From: Neurospora crassa OR74A
Taxonomy: Eukaryota > Ascomycota > Sordariomycetes > Sordariales > Sordariaceae
Assembly: GCF_000182925.2 (NCBI RefSeq)
Contig: NC_026506.1
Coordinates: 186,001 to 250,000 of the forward strand
Direction: 5' to 3'
DNA: 64,000 bases
Below are positions 21,127-31,229 of this stretch, piece after piece; positions within the stretch are counted from its first letter, which is position 1; each line of letters begins with the position of its first letter. The translations under genes were made by a program, and so were the position numbers. The notes beneath the pieces were generated by a model. It had not been told where the DNA came from and made no database searches. It was given only the letters and a program-made list of their open reading frames with translations.

Positions 21127-21518
21127 CTTGTCGGTTTCCCTGTTAGTTTTTCCAGGAAATACGTAGAGGTAGGTAACTTGGCTGTGGCGGGCAACTCTTC
21201 CCTGGACCTAGGGAGGAAGCTGAGGAGGTGTGACGGGGTCAAAAGAATATATATTGAAAAAGAAGAAGGCGAAAAGGACAGAGTTGAGTCTCGGGTTCTG
21301 CTTGGCTGCCTTGCAGAGGAAGTGCATGCTTAGCTCATCAAGGTTCTCAATCCTGGGGCCAGCGGTAGGAAAGAGGGCTTCAGTCCCGCTCCTTCTGTGG
21401 CAACGAAACAGAATGAAGAAGAAGGCTGTGGAAGAGAACGGAAGCAATCATGCTTCATCCACTTACACCCAATATTGAATCCATTCATCTCCAATTCTGA
21501 TCCTTCCCATTACTCCCT

Positions 21519-22139
21519 CTACGAAGGGCGGCGTATTTCTGTCGTCGGCCGGCTCTTGAATGCCTCTCCGGTCCTTTTGTACAAGGCGATTGTATGCCTT
21601 GCCGCAGGCGTTCTCAACATTTCACCCTGTTTGCCTACGAGGAGGTCCATCTTTCTCTCGACAATCTCTTCAGTGAGTTCAGTCTTGATCTCTATGTCCT
21701 CAAGGGTTACCTCGGCCTTCCACTTGTTTTTCTGAGCGAGCTCGTTGGCGCTCTTGACACGCCGCTTAATCTCAGCCCTGGAATCCCCAACCGCGCACTT
21801 CGCAAATTCTTCGATGAGAGATTTGGCATGTTCCGCCATCTTGTCCAATTGATTGAACACGTCCTCGCGGCTTGCCAGGTTGCTGGTTGTGAGCGGCACT
21901 GCTGGGCATGGCCACACGATTTGCCGCCTTGGCCTTTTGGGATCGAAAGGGCAAGGTAAACTGTAAGGAGACGAGAAGAGAACGGAAAAACCAAAAATGA
22001 ATTGGAATATAGAGTAGACTTACAGAAGCGGCCAACCCGGCCAGACGAAGTACACATTCCAAGCGAACACGCCGAGCCAAATGAAGGCTGAGAGGACCTT
22101 GCCAAACAGGGCGGTCAGGAACGCGTTCAGGCAGGTCAT
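21519..22139 (-). CDS. Membrane-anchored coiled-coil protein, 185 aa
   Basis: Exons 22024-22139 and 21519-21960 are joined over a 63 bp intron (GTAAGT ... TTACAG) with frame kept. The N-terminus MTCLNAFLTALFGKVLSAF continues into IWLGVFAWNVYFVWPGW, a single membrane-spanning segment. A Pro/Arg-rich linker (PFDPKRPRRQIVWPCP) follows, then a helical, charged region from ASREDVFNQLDKMAEHAK to about residue 160, consistent with a coiled coil. No catalytic motif or known family is seen. The ATG overlaps the stop codon of an upstream short frame (ATGA), see 22136-22348. Confidence 0.6.
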
Positions 22140-22348
22140 CTTCGCGAGTTGGGACTTGGAGAGCGAGGGGACAGAGTGTCTTCAGTGATTTCTCCCCACT
22201 CTTCTTCTGGTGCTGTTGCTGTAGAGCAGGACGACTCGGAAGCAATGGAGGGCGAGGCAGGGCAGGATGAGACAATTGACGGTGAGGCAGGGATCTGGGC
22301 CGGTGACGTAGGTTCGCAACTTTCGGTGACTGTTTGGTGTAAAAGCAT
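22136..22348 (-). CDS. Upstream short ORF overlapping the start of the coiled-coil gene
   Basis: The ATG at 22348 gives a 70 aa frame, MLLHQTVTESCEPTSPAQIP..., rich in Ser/Pro (SPSIVSSCPASPSIASESSC) with an acidic end and SPRSPSPNSRR. Its TGA shares bases with the ATG of the 185 aa gene. It may be a leader uORF allowing reinitiation, an alternative 5' exon whose splice I do not see, or chance. The compositional bias is typical of disordered fungal coding sequence. Confidence 0.35.
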   Translation of the reverse strand: MLLHQTVTESCEPTSPAQIPASPSIVSSCPASPSIASESSCSTATAPEEEWGEITEDTLSPRSPSPNSRR

Positions 22349-23404
22349 TCCGCGCCCGGTCTGGAGGCTGACACGGTTGACGGGGTGCCGAGAGTTGGCG
22401 GTGGGTTTACACCGCACTCAAATTGTTGGGCGAGGTTGGCGGCATGAAGCATTGCACTGGCAGGGGCATCTATCGAGCAATATGCTCTAAGCGGGTCACC
22501 ACACTCCCGGATACCCCGACCCCTGAGAATCAAGGAATAACCAACTACAACCGTAGTCGAAGAAACTTACTTCAGCCTGGTTTGGACTATCGACCCCAAA
22601 TTCAGCATAAGCACAATCCTTAGCTCCCCAACCCTTCCCACTTTGTCGACATTAAAACCACTGGCCAAATTCTCCTCCCATGATGAGAAGGCTTTTGCCC
22701 GCAATGTCCAGTTCATGCGTCCAGTTGGAAGTCATGGCCGATTAGTTCAGCCACTACTACCATACACTCACTCCTAGGCTTTCTGCGGAGGCGAAGAGAG
22801 CGCAAGAAAGATTTTCCAGCATGTAATGGATAGGTTACATAGAGGTAGGTATGGTCTACGGAGTTTCCGGACATATACAATAGATCTTAGAAATGATCAG
22901 GTGTGTCTACCCCTACTGAGTTACACTTGCTTCCTCACCCTATATATCCATTCCATTGTCTGGCGGCGGTCTAAATGTTCCTTGCTGGTTCGTGACGATC
23001 TTGTCGTAGTCAGGTTTTGGACTCCGCCAAGCAAACCAGTCAGTCACATTTTGCTTACTTTACCCATCACTCCCAATCAACAAGATACCACATGTATTTC
23101 ATCCCATCCAGGTACCGGTGTCCCTTCACTGGAGCGGTGGACAAGTGAATTCTCCTTCGACAAACCATTTGTTTACTAAGATCTCCCTTCCCTCCCTCCT
23201 TAATTTCCCAAACTTCCAATCTCAACAACACACGATATCCCAACAGCATCATCTAAGCAACCTTTTATCTCGATCCGTTTCTCGTTTGACAATGAATTTT
23301 CTCACCAAGACTGCACCTTGGTTCAGTTCTCCTTATTCCAACTCCATCGATCTCAACACTTCCAACCGCCACAGCCACTCATTCACCTCTCAAGCCAGTC
23401 CATC
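22349..23404. other. Intergenic
   Basis: Promoter space between divergent transcripts (coiled-coil gene on minus, small Ser-rich gene on plus). No domain-bearing frame was found. A pyrimidine-rich, CAACA-containing leader precedes 23405. Confidence 0.5.
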
Positions 23405-23713
23405 ATGTCCTCCACCAACTCTTCTCCTGCTCCTGCTACTCACTATGTCGAACTTCGATACCAGAGACTCGGCTACCGCACCATTGGCGATACTGATGAT
23501 GATGTCGGTTCGGTGGTCGCGGCTGGCAGTCCTCCCAGCAGTGACGGCGGTTCCCCCATGCAAATTTCGGCGCAGAGCTCCCCTGCCCGTGTCGCCGCCT
23601 CCCCTGGTCGCGGTGGTGGCTCTTGGCGTCGCAATGTTGATGCGAAGTTGGAGGCTATGGACGGGAAACTGGACGAGCTGCTGGTGCTTGCGAAGGAGGA
23701 TCGTGAGGAGTAG
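23405..23713 (+). CDS. Small Ser/Pro-rich protein with C-terminal coiled coil, 102 aa
   Basis: The ATG at 23405 begins MSSTNSSPAPATHYVELRYQ. The middle is low complexity (acidic Asp run, then Ser/Pro/Gly: SPPSSDGGSPMQISAQSSPA, RVAASPGRGGGSWRR). The C-terminus NVDAKLEAMDGKLDELLVLA is a heptad-like amphipathic helix ending KEDREE. A diverged, frame-broken relative of the tail lies at 17555-17625. Both loci have a tRNA-like fold 28 nt after the stop. The family is unknown; the coiled coil suggests oligomerisation. Confidence 0.55.
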   Translation: MSSTNSSPAPATHYVELRYQRLGYRTIGDTDDDVGSVVAAGSPPSSDGGSPMQISAQSSPARVAASPGRGGGSWRRNVDAKLEAMDGKLDELLVLAKEDREE

Positions 23714-23741
23714 ATAGCGTGAGGTAGTGCCTGCTGATGAT

Positions 23742-23808
23742 GTCGATGGGCGCGGTGGCGCGCAGGAGTATTCCTCCTGAGGTCGTGGGTTCCAATCCCA
23801 CATCGACT
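23742..23808 (+). ncRNA. tRNA-Met-like fold, degenerate (copy B)
   Basis: 67 nt, same length and spacing as the copy at 17654. Acceptor GTCGATG/CATCGAC; D arm GGCGCGGTGGCGCGC; an anticodon-like hairpin CAGGAG/CTCCTG with loop TATTC (no CAT); T arm GTGGGTTCCAATCCCAC with a near-canonical TTCCAAT loop. A T5 run follows about 20 nt downstream (23829-23833), which could act as a Pol III stop. The anticodon hairpin is better paired here than in copy A. It is probably a relic or a processed 3'UTR element. Confidence 0.6.
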
Positions 23809-25264
23809 GTAGCTAGCGGGTGCTGCCGAGGAATTTTTCGTTCTTGGGGGTAATGATGGAAAATGCGGGCTATACTCTTCCTGGCGCCTCATTACCTAGT
23901 TTCCCACGATAATTCCAAGCTACCTTCCCTTGCTGCCTCCCGCCCCCATTTCCCGAGGAGGGAGAAATCCGCGAAGATCAGGACAATGATTCCCTAGAGG
24001 AAGGCGAAAGTAAGTTGATCTCCCCACCTTTGCCCATGTATGATTCCCTTTACGGAGGCTTGCGCATTACGACCGGTATTAGTGAGAATGACTAGGTATC
24101 ATGTTGTGGGTGACGGGTTCCGTTTGTTTGCCCTCCCTGCGCCCACTTTCAACCGACAGTTCACGCTACAGTTTTCCTTCGCCAACGAACATGAAGAATA
24201 CACAAATTCTGGTCGCTGTGACATCTACCTATGCTTGAAACACCAAGAGCCACGCAACACTGGGAGAGGCACATCGCAACGTACCTAGGTAGCCAACAAG
24301 ACACACACCAGAGAAAGTCGCAGCTTTCTCTTACGGGGGAATCTGGCCAGAACCCTTTCACCGACCCCAATATGCGCAGAGGGCGTTCCGACCAAAACCA
24401 ACCACCAGCATTTCTCAACATGGCTGCATGGTTAAACGCAATCGTCCAATCCTAACTCTACCCACCATCTCATCATTACTAAATGCTACCCACCTTACAG
24501 ACAAATCGCAAAAGGACTAGGCCCTGAACGCGGCGGACCACCAGCCTTTTGTTCTATCCACCGTTCTTCTGCCCCAAACAACACCAGCAAGAAAGAAGAC
24601 ACCGAGAAACGTCGGTCCCACTCACCTCCCGAAGAGTTGCTAGGTCATGCGAGATTGGTGGGCTACTACTGCCGCAACACCAAACTTCTACCTCTCCCGC
24701 CTCCCGCCCGCTTGGCCTGCTTCAGTTTAATGTTGTTCTCTTCAGCAACTTTCGGTTGCAAGAGATACTCTCCGACTCACTGTGGAAAGTACCTATTAAA
24801 TCGCCGTCATTTGGCGTTCAGTGCTCTGGATCCCGACTATTGACTTTGAGCGAGGGCTCACTCCGTTCCCTACATCACCACCATCATCATCCCCAGTCAC
24901 AATGGCTCTTACAACCCGTCACTCCCCGCGCGAGTCCTAGGCCTCTCCGCTCTCAACCACGTCACCCGTTTTTACAAGCCAGATCCGGCTCAACGTGATC
25001 CAGATCAAGCCCCAACTACCGTAATGGGAAAATCTGTTTCGAGACATGCGTTGTAGTTGTTGAACAATAACCACAATCAATGTTTAAAAAACAATGCATG
25101 TTTCTTATAGGGGGTAAGCGCTATAATATAGTGGCCTAGTTTTGGGGCTAGGTCGGGTCCGAATTTCAAAATTTCTCAAAGTCTCAAAGTCCTACCTTCC
25201 TTCCTCCCCCCCCGCGACCTTTATCAACGGAAAGAACTAGCCTTTTCCTCCAGAAATAACCAAT

Positions 25265-25352
25265 TGGCTCAGTAGCCAAGTGGTTAATGAAGTAGTTCTT
25301 TATTTCCATTCTTGCTCGTGACTTGTGTTCGATTCCTATTCGTGACCAACTT
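25265..25352 (+). repeat. tRNA-like (SINE-like) relic in AT-rich patch
   Basis: A-box-like TAGCCAAGTGGTTAA is followed 50-60 nt later by B-box-like TGTTCGATTCC, then TTCGTGAC and a T5 run. The order and spacing match a class II tRNA internal promoter, but stems are poorly preserved and the anticodon arm cannot be drawn. It is best read as a tRNA-derived, mutation-decayed sequence. Confidence 0.3.
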
Positions 25353-25483
25353 TTTGAGGCTATTCCGGAAGAAAATGCCAGCCTTAGCCTTCACCTTAAA
25401 AGGCTACTATTAAGGCTACTAAAGTATAGAAGGTTATACCCTATACTAAGCCCTATACTTTTGACTTCTAGGGGCTTGGAAGA

Positions 25484-25548
25484 CAATTAATGTTTGGAAG
25501 ACAATCAATGTCTGGAAAACAGTTACTGTTTTTTAAATATTGATTGTC
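25484..25548. repeat. Nested inverted repeat / short direct repeats
   Basis: GACAATCAAT (25500-25509) is the reverse complement of ATTGATTGTC (25539-25548). Inside it, AACAGT and ACTGTT form a second stem. A related TGGAAGACAATTAATGT unit precedes it, and TGGAAGACAATCAATGT repeats it directly. Confidence 0.6.
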
Positions 25549-25863
25549 TGTTAGACAACGCTTGTTGTGACTCAGGGTTTCCCGCTTCGGTATCGTTGGA
25601 TGGATCGTCCGCTGCCTGTCCACCAAGCGCTACCACGCTCCGTTCATGGAAACAGAGGTTTCGTTCCTCCCGCTTCAAGCCACCCCCGAGATCAAAAAGT
25701 CGATTCCTCCGGTCCCTGCCGTTGGTATTTCAGTAACTTCAGCGAGCCCGCGCCTGATTCAGACATGGATGATGAAGACAATGTAATGTCTCGATGATAA
25801 TGCTCAACTCTCGATTGTCATCTGGGCCTAAGCACTACAATCCTCTGATCATATCTCTCTTTT

Positions 25864-26493
25864 ATGTGGGCCTTAACAACCAGACCCCACATCAGCACCG
25901 GCTCTGACAAGAGCGAACCCGACACGACAAACGAGACACAGATGTCTACCTACCTATCGATAGTCTCATTAGGTAATATCGTTGACGAGTTTGACGACAA
26001 TAATTCTGAAGAGATCTTGGAGGGTATGTTTCACGATATACCGACGGACGATGCGTTGGTGGTCCCATCGCAAATTGCTCAGTGGGCAGTCAGACACTCT
26101 ACGAGCTTCGAAGCGGCGTCCCTGGACAACGAGCCCGACGGGCCCGACAACGAGCGGCGGCTATACAAACGCGCCTGTGCAGCATGGCGTTTTTGTGCTG
26201 CTTTGTCTGCTCTGGCCAGTGATCCTTGGTACAATGAAGCCGAGAATGGCATCATAGAGATCAGTGGATGGGAGGATGCCTGCGGAGGTTACGATGGCCT
26301 GCGGGATGATTTGCACGGCCAGCAAGTGGCACAATCGCTGGTTCTGCCTCTTTTGTCTCTTCACCGGGCAGCCTGTCGCCATTGCCGCTATTCCTTCCAG
26401 GTTCCCTTCCCGTCAACGAGAAGGCCGGCCTCCCCCCTCGCCATCCTGAAGCCTCATAACAACAAAGTCAAAGGCAATCAGGCATGCGAGTGA
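25864..26493 (+). CDS. Hypothetical protein, 209 aa
   Basis: An ATG-initiated single frame: MWALTTRPHISTGSDKSEPD..., an acidic part (NIVDEFDDNNSEEILEGMF), a helical middle (NERRLYKRACAAWRFCAALS) and SDPWYNEAENGIIEISGWED. The region up to about residue 155 looks coding. The tail (HRAACRHCRYSFQVPF...) looks less so and may mark a missed splice. No family is recognised. Confidence 0.4.
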   Translation: MWALTTRPHISTGSDKSEPDTTNETQMSTYLSIVSLGNIVDEFDDNNSEEILEGMFHDIPTDDALVVPSQIAQWAVRHSTSFEAASLDNEPDGPDNERRLYKRACAAWRFCAALSALASDPWYNEAENGIIEISGWEDACGGYDGLRDDLHGQQVAQSLVLPLLSLHRAACRHCRYSFQVPFPSTRRPASPLAILKPHNNKVKGNQACE

Positions 26494-26907
26494 TGAGTCT
26501 TTTACGTTCGATGACTTAAAAATTCACGCTTCGCTTCACGCCTTGTCCTTCCAGTTAACTTCCATGCTTAACAGCGATTGTTTGCTTGGCTTCCTCCCTT
26601 CTTTGATGCTTGCATCATATCTCTCACTCTTTGCTTTTCGTGAATCACGCCTCTCTTACACCCACGGGCGCACACATCTTTCGCAGTCACCTTTTTCTGT
26701 TGATGTCCGTGTTAGTCGGCTTTCCATCTTGGTCATTTACCTCCAGAAAGTTGCTCACCAAACAATGGCATCTGAACGTAAAAGAGAGTAGAAGTCTCGC
26801 ATCTCTCATTCATTCTTGTTCTGGTCGCCTCCCTTTTCTGTTTTCCATATATATTAATACCTGTTTTCCCATGCCTTCTTCTCACAATCCCCAAACACTA
26901 CACCAAG

Positions 26908-27996
26908 ATGGACCTAACACACAAGTCTCCTCTAGTTGATGAGAGTGCCGAAGTCACGGCCATCGTAGAAGAATCCTCTGCTGCCGACCCCAGCGCCACG
27001 TCCAACATCCCCTCAACTGGCCCAGTGGTCGTTCCGTCATTTGTCGCCTTGGGTCAGGCTGTTGCGTTACGTTCGTTTCCCGCCAGCTTCAGCTTGACCT
27101 TCCCTCCCTCCCGGCCCTTGGCCCTCCAGCAGCCATTTCCGTTTTTCCAACTGCCACCAGAGATCCGTAATATGGTGTATGGCGCCCTGCTCACTTCAGA
27201 AGAGCTCATCGTTCCGCACAACACCCTACCGGTACCCACTTTCCACTATCAGGCCCAAGATGCCCGTAGAGCAGCTGGTCCGCTCTTCCACACCTTCCCA
27301 ACCTTGTTGCGGGTATCTCGGCAGTTTGCTCGCGAGGCTGCGATGATCTTCTACACCACCAACACGTTTCATCTGGACTTGGTACATCACAGGGTGTGGC
27401 TGGTAAGGATCACAAGGCCCAACTCGTTCAACATCAGACACTTGAGGATCAATTGTTATCAAGAGTCTGATAGAAACAGGGAAACGGAAGCCTGGATTGC
27501 GAGGCTCGTGAACATGGGAAACACAATCACGAAGCGATGCCGCGGGTTGATGAAGCTCGAGTTACAGTTTGGGCGCCTGTGGATCGGAACAGGAGAAGGC
27601 CCCGAGGTAATGCCCGCACGACAATGTCTCCAATTGTTTGTTAAGCATGAGGCGATCGTGACGGCTTGGAGAACAAACAGTTTTTCAAGGCTCAAAAGGA
27701 TAACTGTTTTTATCCGCGAGGAGTGGCAGCATACCGAATACCTAGTCGGTCTCTTGGAACAGTTGGCTGGCAACGTCAAGAGAGGGGTTGTCGTGGAGGG
27801 TATACATGTCGCTACAATAAAAAGATACAGATTACCAGGTGCGTCGCCACAGGAGCATTATTATACCCAAGTAGACCAAGAGCGGAAGTTCTTTGAGGGA
27901 AAGTATGACAGGGAAACAGGAACCGTTGCGACCCAGGTGGTCCCATGGGAGATACCAGCGGGGTGGCCCACCGTCTACCGCCGCGGCCATGAATAG
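26908..27996 (+). CDS. 2EXR / F-box-like domain protein, 362 aa
   Basis: Intronless; the ATG at 26908 begins MDLTHKSPLVDESAEVTAIV. After a low-complexity N-terminus comes FPFFQLPPEIRNMVYGALL (about residues 73-91), the F-box-like/2EXR signature (F..LPxEIRxxIY). TLLRVSRQFAREAAMIFYTT follows, then TFHLDLVHHRV. This order is the hallmark of a large fungal family of unknown function often annotated 2EXR or DUF7730. These proteins may act as substrate receptors, but no SKP1-binding evidence exists in the sequence. The C-terminal part (TEYLVGLLEQLAGNVKRGVV, then GIHVATIKRY) is predicted alpha/beta. Confidence 0.75.
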   Translation: MDLTHKSPLVDESAEVTAIVEESSAADPSATSNIPSTGPVVVPSFVALGQAVALRSFPASFSLTFPPSRPLALQQPFPFFQLPPEIRNMVYGALLTSEELIVPHNTLPVPTFHYQAQDARRAAGPLFHTFPTLLRVSRQFAREAAMIFYTTNTFHLDLVHHRVWLVRITRPNSFNIRHLRINCYQESDRNRETEAWIARLVNMGNTITKRCRGLMKLELQFGRLWIGTGEGPEVMPARQCLQLFVKHEAIVTAWRTNSFSRLKRITVFIREEWQHTEYLVGLLEQLAGNVKRGVVVEGIHVATIKRYRLPGASPQEHYYTQVDQERKFFEGKYDRETGTVATQVVPWEIPAGWPTVYRRGHE

Positions 27997-29486
27997 AATC
28001 TTGTCGGGACTAGGGGGCAATGGGTCTATGGGCTTGGGGACTTGTTGTGCAAGCGTCAACTTGGGGTTTGGATGGCCAATGGAAACTGAAAAGCAGGCGA
28101 TTGTGGAGAATGGGGGCGATGACCAGAACAGCACAGGTAGTCAAATAAGAAGCAAGAATACTGTCAGCCAGTGATGATTGTTCAAGATTGATTCCGAGGG
28201 ACCCCCGTGTTCGTGTGTGTGCTAAGGCAAACAAAGCAGCTTGACACTGGACTAAGATATCGACAATGAAGAAACGGCTGTTTTTGTGTGGCTTATGGTG
28301 ATGTTGTTGGGCACACTTGCGATGTACCAACACTGCAATGTGAGTCAACCGAGAACAAGGAAGTGAGAATAAGAATACAGGCTACAGAGCAGGGATATGT
28401 ATATACGGAAAGGTCCGGTGCTAGCTGAAGTCAAAGAAAAAAAAGATAAGAAAAACAAGAGGGATAAGGAAGCCCCATATTCAGAAGACCAAGCATCAAG
28501 AAATGTCCCACAGAGTGTTGGTCATGGCCATTCTCTAGCTTTCTATCTCCAGAGGGGTTAGACTCGATCACTCCGACACGGCTTTTGCGAATTACACCTG
28601 CTTAGACCAACGAGATTGGGATGAGTAAGTGCGGAAAATAGACGGAGGGGTAATAGGAGGACGGGAGACGGCTCCAGATAAATGGACTGTATTTGAGTAA
28701 GTGATATCATGCGTAGGCAAATACATCGACGACACGAGCTGACCGACCGAAACACCCATTGATGTGTTTATTCGTAGTGAGGGCCGCCACTTGACGGCAG
28801 AGAGGGCAAGCGACGGTACGAGACTGAGCAGAACAATGCTTGGGGCGGAGCGGCGTGAACCTGAGCTTGAATTCGTTCCTGTGGGAGAAATCCGAATGGA
28901 AGATGAAGGCAGAAAGACCAAGAAGAACGGAAGACGAAATGAAGAACATCCACAATTTTCTTTCAACTGTGGTGGGTGGGGGGTTTGTGTGACAGGTGAT
29001 GCGACCAGAAACCACATGGAGGACATAAACTGTTGACGATGAAGACCGAGAAGGTCAAACAACGAAGATAATTCGGATCTGATTGTGTTCAGTACCAGAG
29101 GTACCTACCTACACTTGTGGTTGAAAATGATGCGAAGAGAAGAGAAGCGACGCGATTGGGATTCGTCATCCCGACATACCTATTGCCTGCACTGCACGGC
29201 GCAGGCAGGAACTGACGACCCGACGTGCAGGAGCGACGAGCGGAGGACAACCAGGCACCTGATCTCCGCCATGCCGAAAATCACATTACGGCGGAAGGAG
29301 CCACAATTAAGATGGCAGGACATTATGTACACCACGTTTACGTGTAAGAAAAGAAAAAATTACTGGTAATTAATCATGTGTACTGAAAACTCAAGATCAT
29401 CTCAATCACATACCTCGTTTCTTCCTTGCTCGCGTCACAGTCTCTGTATCAAGTTGTATCACCAATCACATTCCGCCTCCACGAAC
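27997..29486. other. Intergenic, convergent 3' ends
   Basis: This lies between the 2EXR gene (+) and the PLC-like gene (-), both ending here. Only shadow frames were seen. A T/A-rich stretch near 28430-28460 may hold polyadenylation signals. Confidence 0.5.
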
Positions 29487-31229
29487 CTACAACGCGGGAC
29501 ACTCCCCCGTCAACCACCAATTGATGGCCGCCACCAATCCAGAAACCTCTCCATCGCCGTCAAAGGCATCAACACTCACCACATTCGGATACGTCTGCCT
29601 CGTCATTCGGCCCTGCGCCCACAGCTTCTCTCCCAACGCCATGTTGGCATCTTGAGCATACTGGACGATACTCCCGATAATCGTGGTCTCGGGCGGCTGC
29701 GTCAGCGTCCAGCTGAGCAAAAACATGGCATCGTCCGCCTTGGTGCGATGCGTCTGCATCTTGGCGAACTGGTCGCTGATCATGTTGTTCAGGTTGTTGG
29801 TGTCGGCATACGAGTCAAAGATGGCGAGCTGGCCGCGGAAGAAGAAGCCCTGGTTGGCAAACTTGGAGAGATCGACGCGTTGGTTGTTGTCCGAGGTGAT
29901 GTCGTCGACGACCAAGAGAACAGCCGAACCGCGGCGGGAAGCATCGCCATTATTGGCAGGCGGGAGCAGATCGGACAGAGTAAGGTAGGTGAGGTCGACG
30001 TTGGGCTGGGTGATGTGCGTGGCCCGGTTCTTGACAGCCAGCAGCTGCGTCATCAGCCTCTCCCACTCCTGCTGGCTCAGATGGGCATCAGGGTTGCGGG
30101 AAAAGGTGTCCGTGTTGAGGCCATGACTGAGGTTGATCACCACCAATTCCCCCGGGTTCTTTTCCGTGAACTCGTTCACCTCCCTCACGATATCCGCGAT
30201 ATACTGCCCATTTCCGCCCTGCCACCCTTCCAACACCATCTCCTTATCTCCCCCGCCCAACTTCCCAATTTCCTTGGCCAGATCACCCAACCCCGGAACC
30301 TTTGCCAATCCCCCAGGCAACTTGATTCCGTTGAAAAACGTATAATGCCCCGTCGCCCACTTCCCGCCCGCAATCACCGGGCGCACATCAAACCACCTTG
30401 CTCCGGCCTCCAGCTGCTTGCCCACCGTCATCTGACTAGCATGACACTGAACCGACTCCGGTCTGGCTTTAACTAGAGGCGTACCGCCCGTGAGCAACGA
30501 CATACCACTATTATGCGTTCCGGGTAGGGCGATTTCTCTCAGTTTCAAACAATGCATCCTTTCATACCCCTGCTTCATCCACCCTGCCGTCGGCAGGCCC
30601 GGACTAGCCATCAACTCTTGAGTCGGATCAAAGTTCGTGTTCCTGGCCGACGGCGCAGCAGCCAACACAAACGGGACGTTATTCCCCTGATGCCAAACCA
30701 GCTTCCGCACCGAGCCCACGGGGTTATTCACGGCCGCCAAACTCTTCCACGCCACTTGCAGGACGGGACCGTCACGGCCGCGGTACTGGAACTCGACTTC
30801 CCTTCCGCCCAGTTCGTCAACGACGTACCTCATCTCCGCCGCGTCATCCTTGTGCGTCTTGGCTTCGATGTAGACGCGTACGCTCTGTCCTGGTTGCACG
30901 AGATCAGGAAAGGAGTTATCCCATGCGGGCATCTGGTAGGAATGCCCGCCTGTCCTGCGCAGAGTGAAGGGCGTGGCGTTGATGAGGAGCAGGTAGGCCT
31001 GATTCTTCTGGAGGGCCGATTGCGCAGATGAAGAAAGGGTGGAGATGGTGTTGAGGCCGGTGGGATCGGAGCTGGGGGTTTTCAAGTCCAGATGTTGGGC
31101 GGCGTTGGGAGGGTTGGTGGTGAGGTGAGTGAGGAAGGCGGTGACGGAGTCGAAGAGGGGGGCGGCTTGGACGACTGCGCTGCCGGTGAGGGCGAGTGCT
31201 GCGACAAGGGGCTTGAGTGGGAGCAACAT
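29487..31229 (-). CDS. Secreted PI-PLC X-domain-like phosphodiesterase
   Basis: An intronless 580 aa protein; the ATG is at 31229. Residues 1-22 are a signal peptide (LKPLVAALALTGSAVVQAA). Residues 75-190 resemble a beta-rich N-terminal domain. The PLC-like TIM barrel follows: LPGTHNSGM with H239-N240, RWFDVRP with D281 and R283, TGHYTFFNG with H295, then GELVVINLSHG. This is the usual HN ... DxR ... H arrangement of PLC-like phosphodiesterases (SSF51695). Fungal members of this type are secreted or GPI-linked and of mostly unknown substrate. No Ca2+-dependent C2 domain or GPI signal is obvious. An antisense frame of 366 codons over the same stretch is a shadow. Confidence 0.85.
   Translation of the reverse strand: MLLPLKPLVAALALTGSAVVQAAPLFDSVTAFLTHLTTNPPNAAQHLDLKTPSSDPTGLNTISTLSSSAQSALQKNQAYLLLINATPFTLRRTGGHSYQMPAWDNSFPDLVQPGQSVRVYIEAKTHKDDAAEMRYVVDELGGREVEFQYRGRDGPVLQVAWKSLAAVNNPVGSVRKLVWHQGNNVPFVLAAAPSARNTNFDPTQELMASPGLPTAGWMKQGYERMHCLKLREIALPGTHNSGMSLLTGGTPLVKARPESVQCHASQMTVGKQLEAGARWFDVRPVIAGGKWATGHYTFFNGIKLPGGLAKVPGLGDLAKEIGKLGGGDKEMVLEGWQGGNGQYIADIVREVNEFTEKNPGELVVINLSHGLNTDTFSRNPDAHLSQQEWERLMTQLLAVKNRATHITQPNVDLTYLTLSDLLPPANNGDASRRGSAVLLVVDDITSDNNQRVDLSKFANQGFFFRGQLAIFDSYADTNNLNNMISDQFAKMQTHRTKADDAMFLLSWTLTQPPETTIIGSIVQYAQDANMALGEKLWAQGRMTRQTYPNVVSVDAFDGDGEVSGLVAAINWWLTGECPAL

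Larger units (their letters stand above)
23809..25863. other. Gene-free region with AT-rich patch
   Basis: No convincing gene. A frame near 24900-25020 (VLGLSALNHVTRFYKPDP) hints at a broken enzyme fragment but is not supported further. From about 25020 to 25560 the sequence is TA-rich with many TpA steps, unlike its surroundings. This fits repeat-induced point mutation or an old repeat. Confidence 0.45.

Noticed and set aside
29376-30476. 366-codon plus-strand frame opposite the PLC-like gene
   Set aside because: Composition follows from the antisense of a GC-rich coding region; no independent features.
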